From the NCBI GenBank assembly GCA_023055425.1, contig JALGPY010000001.1, positions 29,687,001 through 29,751,000 on the forward strand: 64,000 bases of DNA, given 5' to 3'. Source of the DNA: Linanthus parryae (Eukaryota > Streptophyta > Magnoliopsida > Ericales > Polemoniaceae). How positions within the stretch are numbered: position 1 is the stretch's first letter; the number at the start of each line of letters is the position of its first letter. Positions 23,851-34,323 of the stretch are shown piece by piece. A program made the translations under genes and the position numbers. Below the pieces are notes generated by a model. That model made no database searches and had not been told where the DNA came from. It saw nothing but the letters and a program-made list of their open reading frames with translations.

Positions 23851-24433
23851 GAGCATCTCCAACAGCAAAGTTGTCCTTGAATTAAATTTGTACCTGCCCT
23901 AAATTTTACACCGGCACTTTTTGAGTTTTTGCTCCAGCAGATGGCCTAAATATAGGCCACCAGCATTATTTAATTATTTTATAATTTTCATTATTAAACA
24001 ATCATGCTACTACATATGTTTATTGACTAATTAAATTTAGAAAAAACGAATTGATTAATTTGTTGAAGTGAGAGAATTTGTAATTATTTATTTGTTTTTA
24101 TTTATTTATTTATTATAAATAATGAATTAGTAATAAATAACTAATCACTATTTTTATTTTTAAATAACAAATTAATTAATTTGTTGAAGTGAGTGAATTA
24201 ATTAATCAAAATGTTGAATTCGCAGGAGAAGTGGAGAGGAGAGCATTAAAACTGATTTTTTTAATTTTTACACCAGGTACAAATTGTCTTTGGTTTAGGC
24301 CAGATGTGGTCCAAAAATAGGCCATGTGCAAATATAGGCCAGATTTTGCACCAGCTGTTGGAGCTGGTTTTTGGGCAAATCTGGCCTATATTTGTGCCAA
24401 AGACAATTTTTACACCATCTCTTGGAGATGCTC
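23851..24433. mobile_element. PIF/Harbinger-like MITE 2, 583 bp
   Basis: It begins GAGCATCTCCAACAGC and ends CTTGGAGATGCTC, flanked by TTA (23848-23850 and 24434-24436). Inverted arms share AATAGGCCA-type words. It starts directly after the TTA that ends MITE 1, so the two abut with a single shared TTA. Confidence 0.75.
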
Positions 24434-24712
24434 TTAGCATATGGGTAAATTTGTCTTTTCAGTAATGATACTATGTCTATCCTAAACAAAAACAAACACA
24501 ATTTTAAAACTGGACCCAGTACTATCAATACCTGTATTATTAATCCCATCACTATTAATACCAGCACTATCAATCCCTCACATTTAAGCAAAAAAACAAA
24601 CGAGGCCCAATGGTTGAGGCCAAGGTTTGCCATGCTCTGACGTCTCACTAAGTTTTAGAGAGAGAAACTTTTCAGGCAAAGACTTTCCGAACAAAACTCC
24701 CCAGTTTTCGCC

Positions 24713-25246
24713 ATGGCTTCTCCGATGCTCGTTGAAGTTAGCCTCAAACGAAGAGTCACCAAACCTTCCTCCTGGTATTCCCCAGTTTCAACTTCTCGGC
24801 CGTCGAAGCGAAGCCGCTCAAACAACCCTCCACCAACTCCCTATATCCTGTTTACGCATCCTCGTAGTTCTCGACTTCTTGTGGTGGATCGTGCAAACCT
24901 TCAAGCACTTTCCGAAGTTTCTTGCGAAAAACCTCTTTGGTTTAAATTATTCTCACATACTCCGAAAATTCTTGATCCAATCAACCGGTCTAGATGGTGG
25001 AATAGGAAGCGTTCATCCCAATCACAGCAAGTGAAGGTAGCACTTGTTTCTCGAAGTGAAGCGGAACAACCAGTCATTATAGTGTCTTCTTCCCAACTCC
25101 CACCAGCCTCTCCGAGGCCACATCCTGCTAGGAAAGATTTACTACGGTACCAACTCCTAAAATCAAGAACAACAACCACGAGAGTTTCATCGGAGCAAAG
25201 AAGGATGGTGAAGGCATCGACCGAGCTTGCTCTAAGAAGTTACTAG
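24713..25246 (+). CDS. Uncharacterised 177-residue ORF, possibly a gene fragment
   Basis: The start lies in GCCATGGCT, a good plant initiation context, and the frame stays open for 177 codons. The product is basic and rich in Ser, Pro and Arg (SRPSKRSRSNNPPP near residues 28-41, SSSQLPPASPRPHP near 125-138). I recognise no domain, signal peptide or membrane segment. It lies outside the surrounding elements, so it might be a host gene fragment or chance; a second frame at 24627-25034 overlaps it. No promoter or introns could be assigned. Confidence 0.25.
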   Translation: MASPMLVEVSLKRRVTKPSSWYSPVSTSRPSKRSRSNNPPPTPYILFTHPRSSRLLVVDRANLQALSEVSCEKPLWFKLFSHTPKILDPINRSRWWNRKRSSQSQQVKVALVSRSEAEQPVIIVSSSQLPPASPRPHPARKDLLRYQLLKSRTTTTRVSSEQRRMVKASTELALRSY

Positions 25247-25249
25247 AAT

Positions 25250-26065
25250 TTGCCAAGATTTCCGCATAGCTCATATCGCAATATTGCCGCACAGCTCATA
25301 TTGCTTGTCAACATTGTGACAATTTTTGTATTTTAAATAAAAATATAGTCAAGAATCTTATGTGTTTGGCTTATCATCTCGGAAAATTAAATAACGTGAC
25401 AAACCTTAATTTTGCTGTCTTACATGGTTGTCAACGATAAAAGTAAAAGTACGTAATTTTTGGAGGGTAAACTTAAATAATTTCACCACTACCAATTTGT
25501 GGGAGGAAGGGAAAAAGTATATTAATCATATAAAATTAGGAGAGAAACACACTGGACTCACATGACACTCATTAGGCTCCTCTCTCAGTGCTTCTCTTTT
25601 GAAATTAGGTTGGAAAAAACCTTACTCTGAATCTCTCGCAGCCTCGCGCTCCTCTCATCAATGGTGCGCACCTCCCCTCATAGAAATTCATAAAACTTCT
25701 CCTAGATCTGATTTGCGACTCTGCGACAGCCTCAGGAAGAATTTCTTATTGCTCAGTCCAGGTCTATAATCCATCATTCCCGCTTCTTCAACATACTTCC
25801 AGGTGGGTAATCACAACTCCTCTTCTTCAATCATGCGAAATTTGTTATCAATTACAGCGCCATGATAACCGATGTTCGATTTTTAGGGTTCATCTCTTTC
25901 TGTTTTCATCAATTGATCTAGGTGTTGTTGAATAGAGAGATGGAGAGAGAGGTTGGAGAGACGAAAGATGTTGGCAGCTACTTGCCTAGCGCCGTGCTGC
26001 GCGGTTTCCGTCTACGATTCTTTCCGAATAGTGGGATGAGTTAAATGTACTATGCAACAAAGTAG
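25250..26065. other. Intergenic DNA with gene-like C/T-rich stretches
   Basis: No protein is recognised. The part at 25560-25960 is C/T-rich, has CTTCCAGGTGGGT at about 25797-25809 (splice-donor-like) and reads like a 5' leader exon and intron, but no open frame follows. It may be a gene relic or captured fragment. Confidence 0.3.
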
Positions 26066-26073
26066 AATTATGA

Positions 26074-26633
26074 ATGGGGATGACAATATGGTCCGATCCG
26101 ATCTAAGATTCGAGCGACCAGGGCCGACTAAATCTGATTCGAATCTCATCCAATTGAAAATGGATCATATTTCAATCTGGAAAGTCAGACCCGGTTGGAT
26201 TTGGATCTGGATTTGGATATGAGGACAGATCCACCAGGTTCCGACCCAATCTGACCTGCCATATATGTGTGCATTACAGATATACCCGTATTACCTCCCC
26301 CTTACACTTCCAAGAAGAATACTATAGTAACTCCAACCTACAAAACTATTTCTTTTGTGTTTTACTCTTCATAACGTACGAGCGTGCCTTAGCGTATGAA
26401 ATAGTGTTATTTTATGTTTTTCTATTTTATTGCAAACTCGAGTAACACCCAATTCGTATTCGAAAACGTACTATATGGATCTACGGATCGAAATTGGATC
26501 AGCTAAACGCACCCCGATCCGAATGCGATCTGAATTTGATGACGATCTGAACGGATTTGGATTCCATTTCTCTTGGTCAGATCTGGATCAAGAAAGGCCT
26601 AATCCGATCCGGACCCGACCCGTTGCCATCCCT
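26074..26633. mobile_element. hAT-like MITE, 560 bp
   Basis: Ends are ATGGGGATGACAATATGGTCC and, inverted, AGGGATGGCAACGGGTCGGG; both continue with GATCCGATCCG-type words. Flanks AATTATGA (26066-26073) and AAGTATGA (26634-26641) form an 8-base duplication with one mismatch, the hAT size. Open frames inside are not conserved proteins. Confidence 0.65.
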
Positions 26634-26810
26634 AAGTATGAGTACCATGAATGTTACGATTAAAACTGTAGGTACCAAATCTAACTAAATTATTTTATTT
26701 CTATTTGAGAATAATCTAAACTAAATTCAAACTAAGTATCTATCTTTTTAATTTAAAATATATGTATTAAACAAAGTTCAAAATATAGGCACCATATGGT
26801 CACATTCATT

Positions 26811-26899
26811 TTTTTAGAATTACATCAAATAGGCGGGTTCGAACCGTGACATCATGTAAGGGCTTCAAACACTATACCACAAAGCTAGCACCCATTTAC
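26811..26899 (-). mobile_element. Short tRNA-derived SINE, copy 2 (89 bp)
   Basis: On the minus strand it has box A-like (TAGCTTTGTGGTATAGTG) and box B-like (GGTTCGAACCC) motifs and ends GATGTAATTCTAAAAA, the same plan and length as 19932-20020. Flanks share about 10 bases with one mismatch (AATGAACGTG and AATGAATGTG). Box B is better preserved here than in copy 1. Confidence 0.8.
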
Positions 26900-26909
26900 C
26901 ACGTTCATT

Positions 26910-27423
26910 ATTCATTATTCAGTTTAGTACATATGTTTTTCTAGTTTAGTACAGGTTTGATATTCTGATTATTCAAAATCAATTTTTTCTTAAAAACACA
27001 TTTCATATAGTCAAAACCACGGCCAGGAATGGACACCCTAAAAGGTGTGCGTACATGTTTTGACTTTTTTTTTTGTCAAATTCTTGGGGCAAAATTGGAT
27101 CCATGTGGTACCCATAGTTTGAAATTTGTACGTCCATACTTTTAATTGAAGCAATCAGTTGTTCAAACTTTCAATTTTTGTAAATATGTATCATTTGTTA
27201 ACTTTAAACTCATATGTTTGTTGGAATTTGATAAAAATACAAACTTGCCATTACCCATACTTCCACACGAAATAAGTGCGTACCCAAATTTTGTTTTTAT
27301 TGCAAATACGTACCCTTAGTTAATTTTCTCATTTTACATATTTGGCGGAGTCTCATAAAAACATAGTTTGACCCTTCATTTTCACCCCTAAATTATCATC
27401 ACATCTTTGCCGACCTAACCAAC

Positions 27424-27424
<1 letters not shown>
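26910..27424. other. Unassigned AT-rich DNA
   Basis: No gene or bounded element is seen. The words TACCCA and TACGTACC recur. Confidence 0.35.

Positions 27425-27480
<56 letters not shown>
27425..27480. repeat. (TC)28 microsatellite
   Basis: An uninterrupted TC dinucleotide tract of 56 bases. Confidence 0.97.
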
Positions 27481-27482
<2 letters not shown>

Positions 27483-27586
27483 TTTATTAATATTAGGGTA
27501 AAAGACACTTTGTACCCCTATGTTTAGGCGAAAAGAAACCCACCACCCCTTTGTTTTGAACAATTCAGTTTACCACGCTCGTAAAC

Positions 27587-28160
27587 TTTTTTTTTGTCTA
27601 ACAAGAATTTCATTAAAAACTAGAAAAAGAAATTACATCCATCCAACATCAAAACTTTTTTGAAATCCTGACAAACCAAGATCTCACTACCATCACCATT
27701 ACATATATGGATTTGCTTTGCTAAGAAATCTGCAACTCCATTTTGTCTTCTTCTTATCCATCTAACATCTAAAGAGCCACCTTCTATTACCTCTGTAATA
27801 TCCTCCACCAAGCTTCTAACCTCCCAGCTAACATGACAAGAACCATCCAACATATTAACTATAAGCTTATTGTCTCCTTCAAAAATCACATTTTGCCATA
27901 TGTTTCTATTTTGGAGAACTGCTTCCTTCATAGCTTTTGCCTCGGCACTTAGAGATGACAAGGCAAAGTTCTTCATCCAACCACTATCAGCTAACTTCCC
28001 CTCAGCATCTCTCAATATCCATGCAGCAGTCATCTTCAAACTTTGTGGCTCCCAGCAAGCATCTACATTACATTTCATTTTACCAGATGGAGGTAGATGC
28101 CATTTCAGCATTGTATTGATATAATCTATAAAGCTGTGTGAAAAAGACGTTTTACCCAAA
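27587..28160 (-). mobile_element. 5'-truncated LINE with intact RNase H ORF
   Basis: The minus-strand ORF 27620-28159 (179 residues) is an RNase H-like domain of the kind at the C-terminus of plant L1-type LINEs (RVT_3 family). All four acidic residues are present: NVDACW (D33), SAEAKAM (E73), FEGDNKL (D96) and GVADFLAK (D144), with VRWIRRRQN before the last. It ends a few codons before a run of nine T at 27587-27595, which is the poly(A) tail on this strand. No reverse transcriptase precedes it, so the element is cut off at its 5' end, as is usual for LINE insertions. I could not define the target duplication. A single-copy RNase H gene derived from a LINE is a less likely reading. Confidence 0.75.
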
Positions 28161-30238
28161 ATTTTGGATCGTTACCCACTATATATCCACTTCTTCCTCT
28201 CTTCAACCCTAGCATCCCTCAGTCTCTCCTCCACCCCTACCTACCCTAGCGCACTTTCCCATCTTATCTGACCATCTCCATCTCCCTTCTTAAAACTAAA
28301 ACAAGAATAATGGGGGCTTAGGACGAGCGTCAATTTTGTTCCGCGGTGGTTCGATCCGGTGTTCTTGGTTCTATCGCCTCCGTTTCCTCTTGTTACTGTT
28401 GATGTTGCTTCAGACCGACTGTTCCTCTTTTTGATTTGTTGTGTTGGTTATGGTTTTCTGAGTGTTTTATCTTTTTCATCTCTCTGATCGATCTCTGCAT
28501 GACGGAGCAGGATTTATTCGATTTGTAACCCTATCGAATATCCAATGTCTTCTCATTTCTGGTTGGGGAGTTGGGGGTCGAGATGGAAAGATGTTTTGGT
28601 GATTCCGGGTTCGAATCAACCTTGGTTTTGGGTGGGTGCTCGGGGGATTTTCTCACAACCACGTGTGGTTCGAAACTGCAAATGAAGTATATGTGTTGAT
28701 TTGATCTATTGACTTGTAGCTGGAGACTAACAAATCAAACCCGGTTCGAAGCGACCTCTGGTTCTGGGTAGTAAACTGAGGGGTGGGTTACTCTGGGGAT
28801 TTGTTTTTGAGGCTTTGGTTTCTATGTATTTGATTTATTTATTTGCTCATAGCTATAATTGGTTAATAGATCAAACATAAGAGGTTGGTACTCTAGGGAT
28901 CAGTTTTTGTGTGGCTTTGATTTAGTTTTTTCTTGATTTGTGCCCACAATTAGGCGATGATGAATTTAGTTTCGAAGAGATGTTGCTTTCGTGGCAGGGC
29001 AATTAGTTTTGCAGCCATGGTGTTCAATATTTTATTTCCTATTTTCAATTTTAGATCTGATCCTGATCTTCAAAAGTAATTGAAACACGATGAGTTAGAA
29101 TGAGTTCAATGTAGAATCTCGCATTGTTTGTTAGTGTTTGTCAATTCGGGAACAAAATAACTCAATTCAGGTAGTGCATTGTATAGGATTATTATAAAAT
29201 GATCCGAGTCTCTTTATTTATATACTATGTGACGCTAACTCATGTTCTTGTAGGCAATTCAGGCTTCTTAAATCTAGTTCTGCGATAAATAATCAAAAAT
29301 TGACATTTTTGTGATCCTCGTGTTTTAGGTATATTCCTAGAATTTTTTGAGTCATTATTAGGTGTGGGATCACTCTTGTAGCATCAATCAATGTGTTTTC
29401 GGACTAACTTGTCAACACTGCAAATTAAAGAGAAAAAGGGCCAAAGAGCAGCAAAAACACTCTATAACGCCATAGGGTTTGCACGGGCCCTTAGGTGGCC
29501 GAGCATCCTAATCCCTGATTTCTCCTCGGTGGTGGAGATGCTCGTGTTTTCCGACAGGATTACCGGAAAGCACCACCTCTGGAGGGGTTTCCTTGTTGCT
29601 GCGATACTTGTTCACCCTGGGTCTGATCGATTTTGGACTCAAAGGTGTGTTTTTGTGCTAGGTCGAAGTTTCGACCCGTTTTGTTCGGAAGTCCGGCTGG
29701 ATTTCGCCGGAAAATTCCATGTCTGGTGGGTTTTCTCATTGCTGGCCAAAACTGGCGGGTTTGTGGGTTGAAGACGATTTGAGCAACCGTGAGTTCTTAT
29801 GGATTTTGGGTGTCCCTATTGGTCTATTTGTGATCTTGTCTTTGATTTCTCAGATCCAGATGCAGAGTTGATTGCTCCTTTCCTCTCTTAGTTTGCATAC
29901 GCTATATAATGCTCTAACAATGAATCATGGCTTTGAGTTTTTAGTCTCTTGATTTTCCCTGGCGATGGTGAATTTTATTGGTTGAATTTAGGTGTCAAAA
30001 AGTTTCTAATACTTGGCGGGGCAATTAATTTTGCAGCCATGGTAGGTGCAATTTTTTGTACCTCTTTTCAATTTAAGATCTAAGTCTCTTGATAAAAATT
30101 TGTTGTTTGTTTTTTTTGTTATTGTTGTGGGGTTGGCGTGGTGGTGGTGGTGTTGCTGGTGGGGATTCAGTGGTGGTGGTGGTGGTGGTAAAGAACATCA
30201 AGATAGGTGGTCAAGAACACCTAGAACATCCAGAACAT

Positions 30239-30240
<2 letters not shown>
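28161..30240. other. Unassigned region with gene-like features and a local duplication
   Basis: No protein is recognised. It opens with a TATA-like ACTATATATCC and a C/T-rich leader-like stretch (28180-28300). The 70-base stretches 28996-29070 and 30014-30090 are related direct repeats, each with GGGCAATTA, TTTTGCAGCCATGGT and AGATCT; the core looks like a splice acceptor followed by a start codon. An open frame at 29391-29771 (126 codons, plus) has no recognised motif. A GGT-rich tract is at 30137-30190. It could be a decayed host gene 5' part. Confidence 0.3.

Positions 30241-30241
<1 letters not shown>

Positions 30242-30322
<81 letters not shown>
30242..30322. repeat. (TA)n microsatellite
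   Basis: About 80 bases of uninterrupted TA, 40 bases from the left end of the copia element at 30367. Confidence 0.97.
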
Positions 30323-30326
<4 letters not shown>

Positions 30327-30366
30327 AATAGGAAAAAAATGTTCATAAAAAATGGCATATTGCACC

Positions 30367-31772
30367 TGTTGGGTTTTGACGTAGGTAACGCAGCGGAAGA
30401 ACAAAATATTAATCCTACTCAAAGCCCACCAAGGATCACAGGAAGAGACATCATAACATGATAAGGGACATAATAATTGTGTACCTTTTGGTTTGAGAGA
30501 TCACACGAAGCATGATGTCCTCGTCTCTACGGTTGATCCACGTCTAGAGGTGAAATCTAGATTCTTCCTTCTAAAGTGCTAGCTTGGACCGGAGGAAGAG
30601 GGAAGAACGAATCAAGCAACGAGGGACAAATGAGGGGTTCGGCCCTCCTCTTTGGCTCCGACGGGAAGGGGGGCGGACGGGCTTAGGGGAGGCAGCCTCT
30701 AAGCATTATCTTGCTCTCTATTTTTCTCTCTTGTGTTATGTCTAATAACATTAAGTGGGAAGGAAGCTATAGCCTCCTTTATATAGTCCAACAACTCCTT
30801 GTTAACTACATAAAGGCCCTTCCTGGTTCTACATGAACTTGGATTAGTCCCTTCCTTGAATATTAGTCCTACTAAGTTTGCAAGGTATTGCACAATGATC
30901 CTTCTTATTAATTAATCGTATTAATTAATCTCAAATCTAGTTCTACTCTATTTGACGTGTGACCCCATATGTTTCTACTTAGTTGGTAGTAACTTATTAC
31001 TAACATGGAGCGGTGTCTAGCAACACATCTATGCCACCCAACTAATAGAAGTAGTCAGTGATCCCGACAAACCTCTTGTGCCCAATATCTCATATTTCAC
31101 TATCCCTTTGTCTCCATATCCGGATTGGAGACGAGACATAAATAGTCACACTCGTATATCCAATCCATTGTTCCTCGATCCTGGACATATGCTTATGCAA
31201 GCAGATAACATCAATATCTCCATATTGATTTATCTGAGTCTGGCCAGACATTCAATAAGCCTCATCCCTCGAGTGGCCATGGATATTTACTCCCATTACA
31301 AATCCTCGCTACATCACTAAGTTCTCTAAGCTTGCTTCCTATCATGCCCAATAACTACCTTTATGATTACCCAGTTACGGTGTAACGTTTGATAACATCA
31401 AAGCACGATATTTCACAACTAGAGTATCTAGTGACTTCAAATCTAAGGATTGCAATTATATTAGCACTACGAGAAGCGATTGTGACTTAACATAATCTAT
31501 GTATCCTTATCGTTGTGGGTCAATCCAGTATGCCATTACTCCTAATGCATACCCATGTGTTAGACTTGATATCTCCATATCAATCTACCCACATACTAGT
31601 CTATATTTGATCGTCCTATTAATCAATATAGTGGACTAGGGATATTATAAACAATACATTGTATCTAAGGACTTCATATATTAAATATCACAATATATAA
31701 TAAATGAATATTCTATCCAATAACAATGTTCATACTAAATATCAGATTGCCTATAGGGCATCTATTCCAACA
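30367..31772 (-). repeat. 3' LTR of copia element 2
   Basis: It is 1406 bases long, matches 37110-38541 with scattered differences, and has TG and CA ends. Confidence 0.93.
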
Positions 31773-31788
31773 GTGTCCCACTTGCACT
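31773..31788 (-). promoter_or_regulatory. Polypurine tract of copia element 2
   Basis: The minus strand reads AGTGCAAGTGGGACAC directly before the 3' LTR, in the place of the plus-strand primer. Confidence 0.65.
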
Positions 31789-32980
31789 AGAGCCAATCTG
31801 GCGCATCTCGTATGCCTATAGATCTGGCATTCCCATCATGCTTTCGTTGCGCAAGAGGTTTTGTGAGCGGATCTGAAAGATTGTCATCCGTTGGAATCTT
31901 GCACATCTTCACATCTCCTCGATCGATCATATCACGAATAAGATGGAATCTCCTAAGTACATGCTTTGATTTCTGGTGTGATCTTGGTTCCTTGGCTTGT
32001 GCGATCGCCCCGGAGTTGTCACTGTACAGCTCTATGGGATCCACGATGCTAGGGACCACACCAAGCTCAGTGATAAACTTCTTTATCCAAACTTCCTCTT
32101 TTGATGCTTCCGCAGCAGCAATGTACTCAGCTTCTGTTGTAGAATCAGCAACTGTCCCTTTCTTGGAACTCTTCCAGCTCACAGCTCCTCCATTCAGGCA
32201 AAACACGTATCCAGACTGTGATCTGTAGTCATCTTTGTGGGTTTGGAAGCTTGCATCAGTGTAACCCATTACACTTAGCTCTTCCTTACCTCCAAATATC
32301 AAGATCGCATCCTTAGTTCTTCTTAAGTACTTTAGGATGTTCTTGACAGCAATCCAGTGACTCTCACCCGGATTGGACTGATATCTGCTCACCATACTCA
32401 ACGCGTATGATACGTCTGGTCTAGTACACAACATAGCGTACATGATGGATCCTATGGCCGAGGCATAGGGTATCCTACTCATGCGGTCCTTATCAATCTC
32501 ATTGGTGGGACAGTCATTCTTAGAAAGAGTGACTCCATGCGACATGGGCAAGAATCCCTTCTTGGAATCTTGCATGTTGAACCTCTTCAACACCTTGTCT
32601 ATATACGTACTTTGACTTAGGCCGAGCAGCCTTTTAGATCTATCTCTATAGATCTTTATACCGAGTATATAGACTGCGTCTCCTAAGTCCTTCATTGCAA
32701 AACACTTTCCTAGCCAATCTTTGATCGATTGCAAAGTAGAAATGTCGTTGCCAATGATTAGTATGTCATCCACGTACATGACAAGAAATACTACAGAGCT
32801 CCCACTGACCTTCTTGTAAACACAAGGCTCATCTTTGTTCTTGATGAAGCCAAACTCTTTGACTGCGTCATTAAAACGTCGATTCCAACTCCTAGAAGCT
32901 TGCTTTAATCCATAAATGGATCTTTTGCAGCCTACAGACTTTATTGGCATTCTATGGATCCTCAAAACCCTCCGGTTGTG
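31787..32980 (-). pseudogene. Copia reverse transcriptase C-part and RNase H, element 2
   Basis: The open 392-codon segment has IYGLKQASRSWNRRF, the active-site MYVDDILI (YVDD at 64-67), YILGIKIYRDRS, then RNase H with GYTDASF (D237), STTEAEYIAAAEA (E280) and LYSDNSGAI (D316), all catalytic acids present, and the usual end DPLTKPLAQ. It copies the element RNA into DNA and removes the RNA strand. The segment is complete downstream but begins after a frameshift and lacks the first catalytic Asp region in this frame; it stops just before the 3' LTR. Confidence 0.9.
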
Positions 32981-33468
32981 TCATGTACACATCCTCAAGG
33001 AGGTTCCCATAAAGGAATGATGTTTTGACATCCATCTGCCAAGTCGTAATATGCTGCAATAGCAAGTAGGATTCAAATGGATTTAGTCATGGCGACTGGT
33101 GAAAAGGTCTCATCATAGTCAATACCATGAATATGTCTATACCCTTTGGCTACCAATCGCCCCTTATAGGAAATTACCTTGACATCCATGTTGGTCATTT
33201 TCTTGAAGACCCACTTGCACCCTATGGGTCGAGCCCCTTCGGGTGGTTCCACCAAAGTCCATACTTTGTTGGTGTACATGGAATGCATTTCGGATCTCAT
33301 GGCTTCTAGCCAAATCTTATAGTCTGGGTCTTTCATGGCCTCTCTGTAGTTTGAAGGCTCATCATCCATGAGTGGTACGTCATCGTGCTCAGTCACGAGA
33401 AGTCCGTACCTCTCTTGCTCATGACGCACTCTACCTGATCTACGGAGTTCCTGTGCTACCTGAACATG
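32981..33468 (-). pseudogene. Copia integrase-RT linker and RT N-part, element 2
   Basis: The segment 33073-33429 has WLEAMRSEMHSMYTNKVWTLVEPP, then CKWVFKKM, RLVAKGYRHIHGIDYDETFSPVAM of the RT start. It is in the integrase frame; an in-frame TAA near 33466-33468 and a TGA after MTKSI interrupt it. Between about 32966 and 33070 the fragments DVKTSFLYG-like and LLEDVYMTQPEGFED-like are out of frame with one another, so a frameshift lies there. Confidence 0.8.
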
Positions 33469-34323
33469 TTACTCCACAACTGCTTGCGGCTGCTGTTCAT
33501 GTTCCATCATCGGTTCAGTGATTTGTGGTTCTTGAATTTCTTCAAGTTCTACAGCCCTCCCACTTGCTTCTTTAGAGACAAATTCTCTTTCTAGAAACAC
33601 GCCGGTCCGAGCAACATACACTTTGTTCTCGGTGGGATTGTAGCAATAATATCCTTTAGTATCCTCAGGATATCCCACAAATTTACACTTGTCTTCTTTT
33701 GGCCCAAGCTTGTCTGTTTTTAAACGTTTTACATAGACATCGCAGCCCCAAATATTCATAAACGAAATTATGGGACGCTTCCCAGTCCATATCTCATACG
33801 GTGTCTTCATGACTGATTTGGATGGAACACGGTTAATGGTAAAAGTTGCCGTCATTAGAGCATGTCCCCAAAATGATATCAGAAGATCTGTTTGAGACAT
33901 CATAGATCGCACCATATCTAATAGTGTGCGATTCCTCCTCTCGGACACGCCATTCCATTGTGGCGTTCCTGGTGGAGTGAGGTGGGATACTATCCCACAC
34001 TCTCTAAGATACTCATCAAACTCTTGGTTTAAGTATTCTCCTCCACGATCCGATCGTAGAGCCTTAATACTTTTACCAAGTTTCTTCTCTACTTCATTCT
34101 TGAATTCCTTGAACAATTCAAAGGATTCGGATTTGGCCTTCATAAGGTATACAAATCCATATCTACTGAAATCATCAGTAAACGTAATGAAGTAGGTGTA
34201 ACCACCTCTGTCAGGCGTGGGGAACGGCCCGCATACATCGGTATGTATGAGGGCCAAAAACTCACTAGTCCTTTCACCTTTCTTATTGAAAGGGGACTTT
34301 GTCATTTTTCCTAATAAACAAGA
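33469..34323 (-). pseudogene. Copia integrase, element 2
   Basis: The 278-codon segment from 34305 holds LIHTDVCGPF (D23), ALRSDRGGEYLNQEF (D86) and NGVSERRNRTLLDM (E122). Asp86 and Glu122 have 35 residues between them, the DD35E core. It is followed by PYEIWTGKRP, FGC-like WGCDVYVK and KFVGYPEDTKGYYCYNP. All catalytic residues remain. It is separated from the upstream zinc domain only by a TAA at 34324-34326 in the same frame. Confidence 0.9.

Larger units (their letters stand above)
21837..24608. mobile_element. TIR-flanked element hosting two nested MITEs
   Basis: Ends are GGGCCTGTTTGTTT (from 21837) and, inverted, GGGCCTCGTTTGTTT (to 24608), differing by one base insertion. Between them lie the MITEs at 22533-23847 and 23851-24433, leaving less than 1 kb of the element's own sequence. 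I see no transposase. No convincing target duplication is visible, so the outer element is only proposed. Confidence 0.5.

Noticed and set aside
29391..29771. A 126-codon plus-strand gene
   Set aside because: No recognised motif, no good start context and no codon or domain support; described only in the region entry.
30089..30422. Open frames giving long Tyr-Ile repeats
   Set aside because: They are translations of the TA microsatellite.
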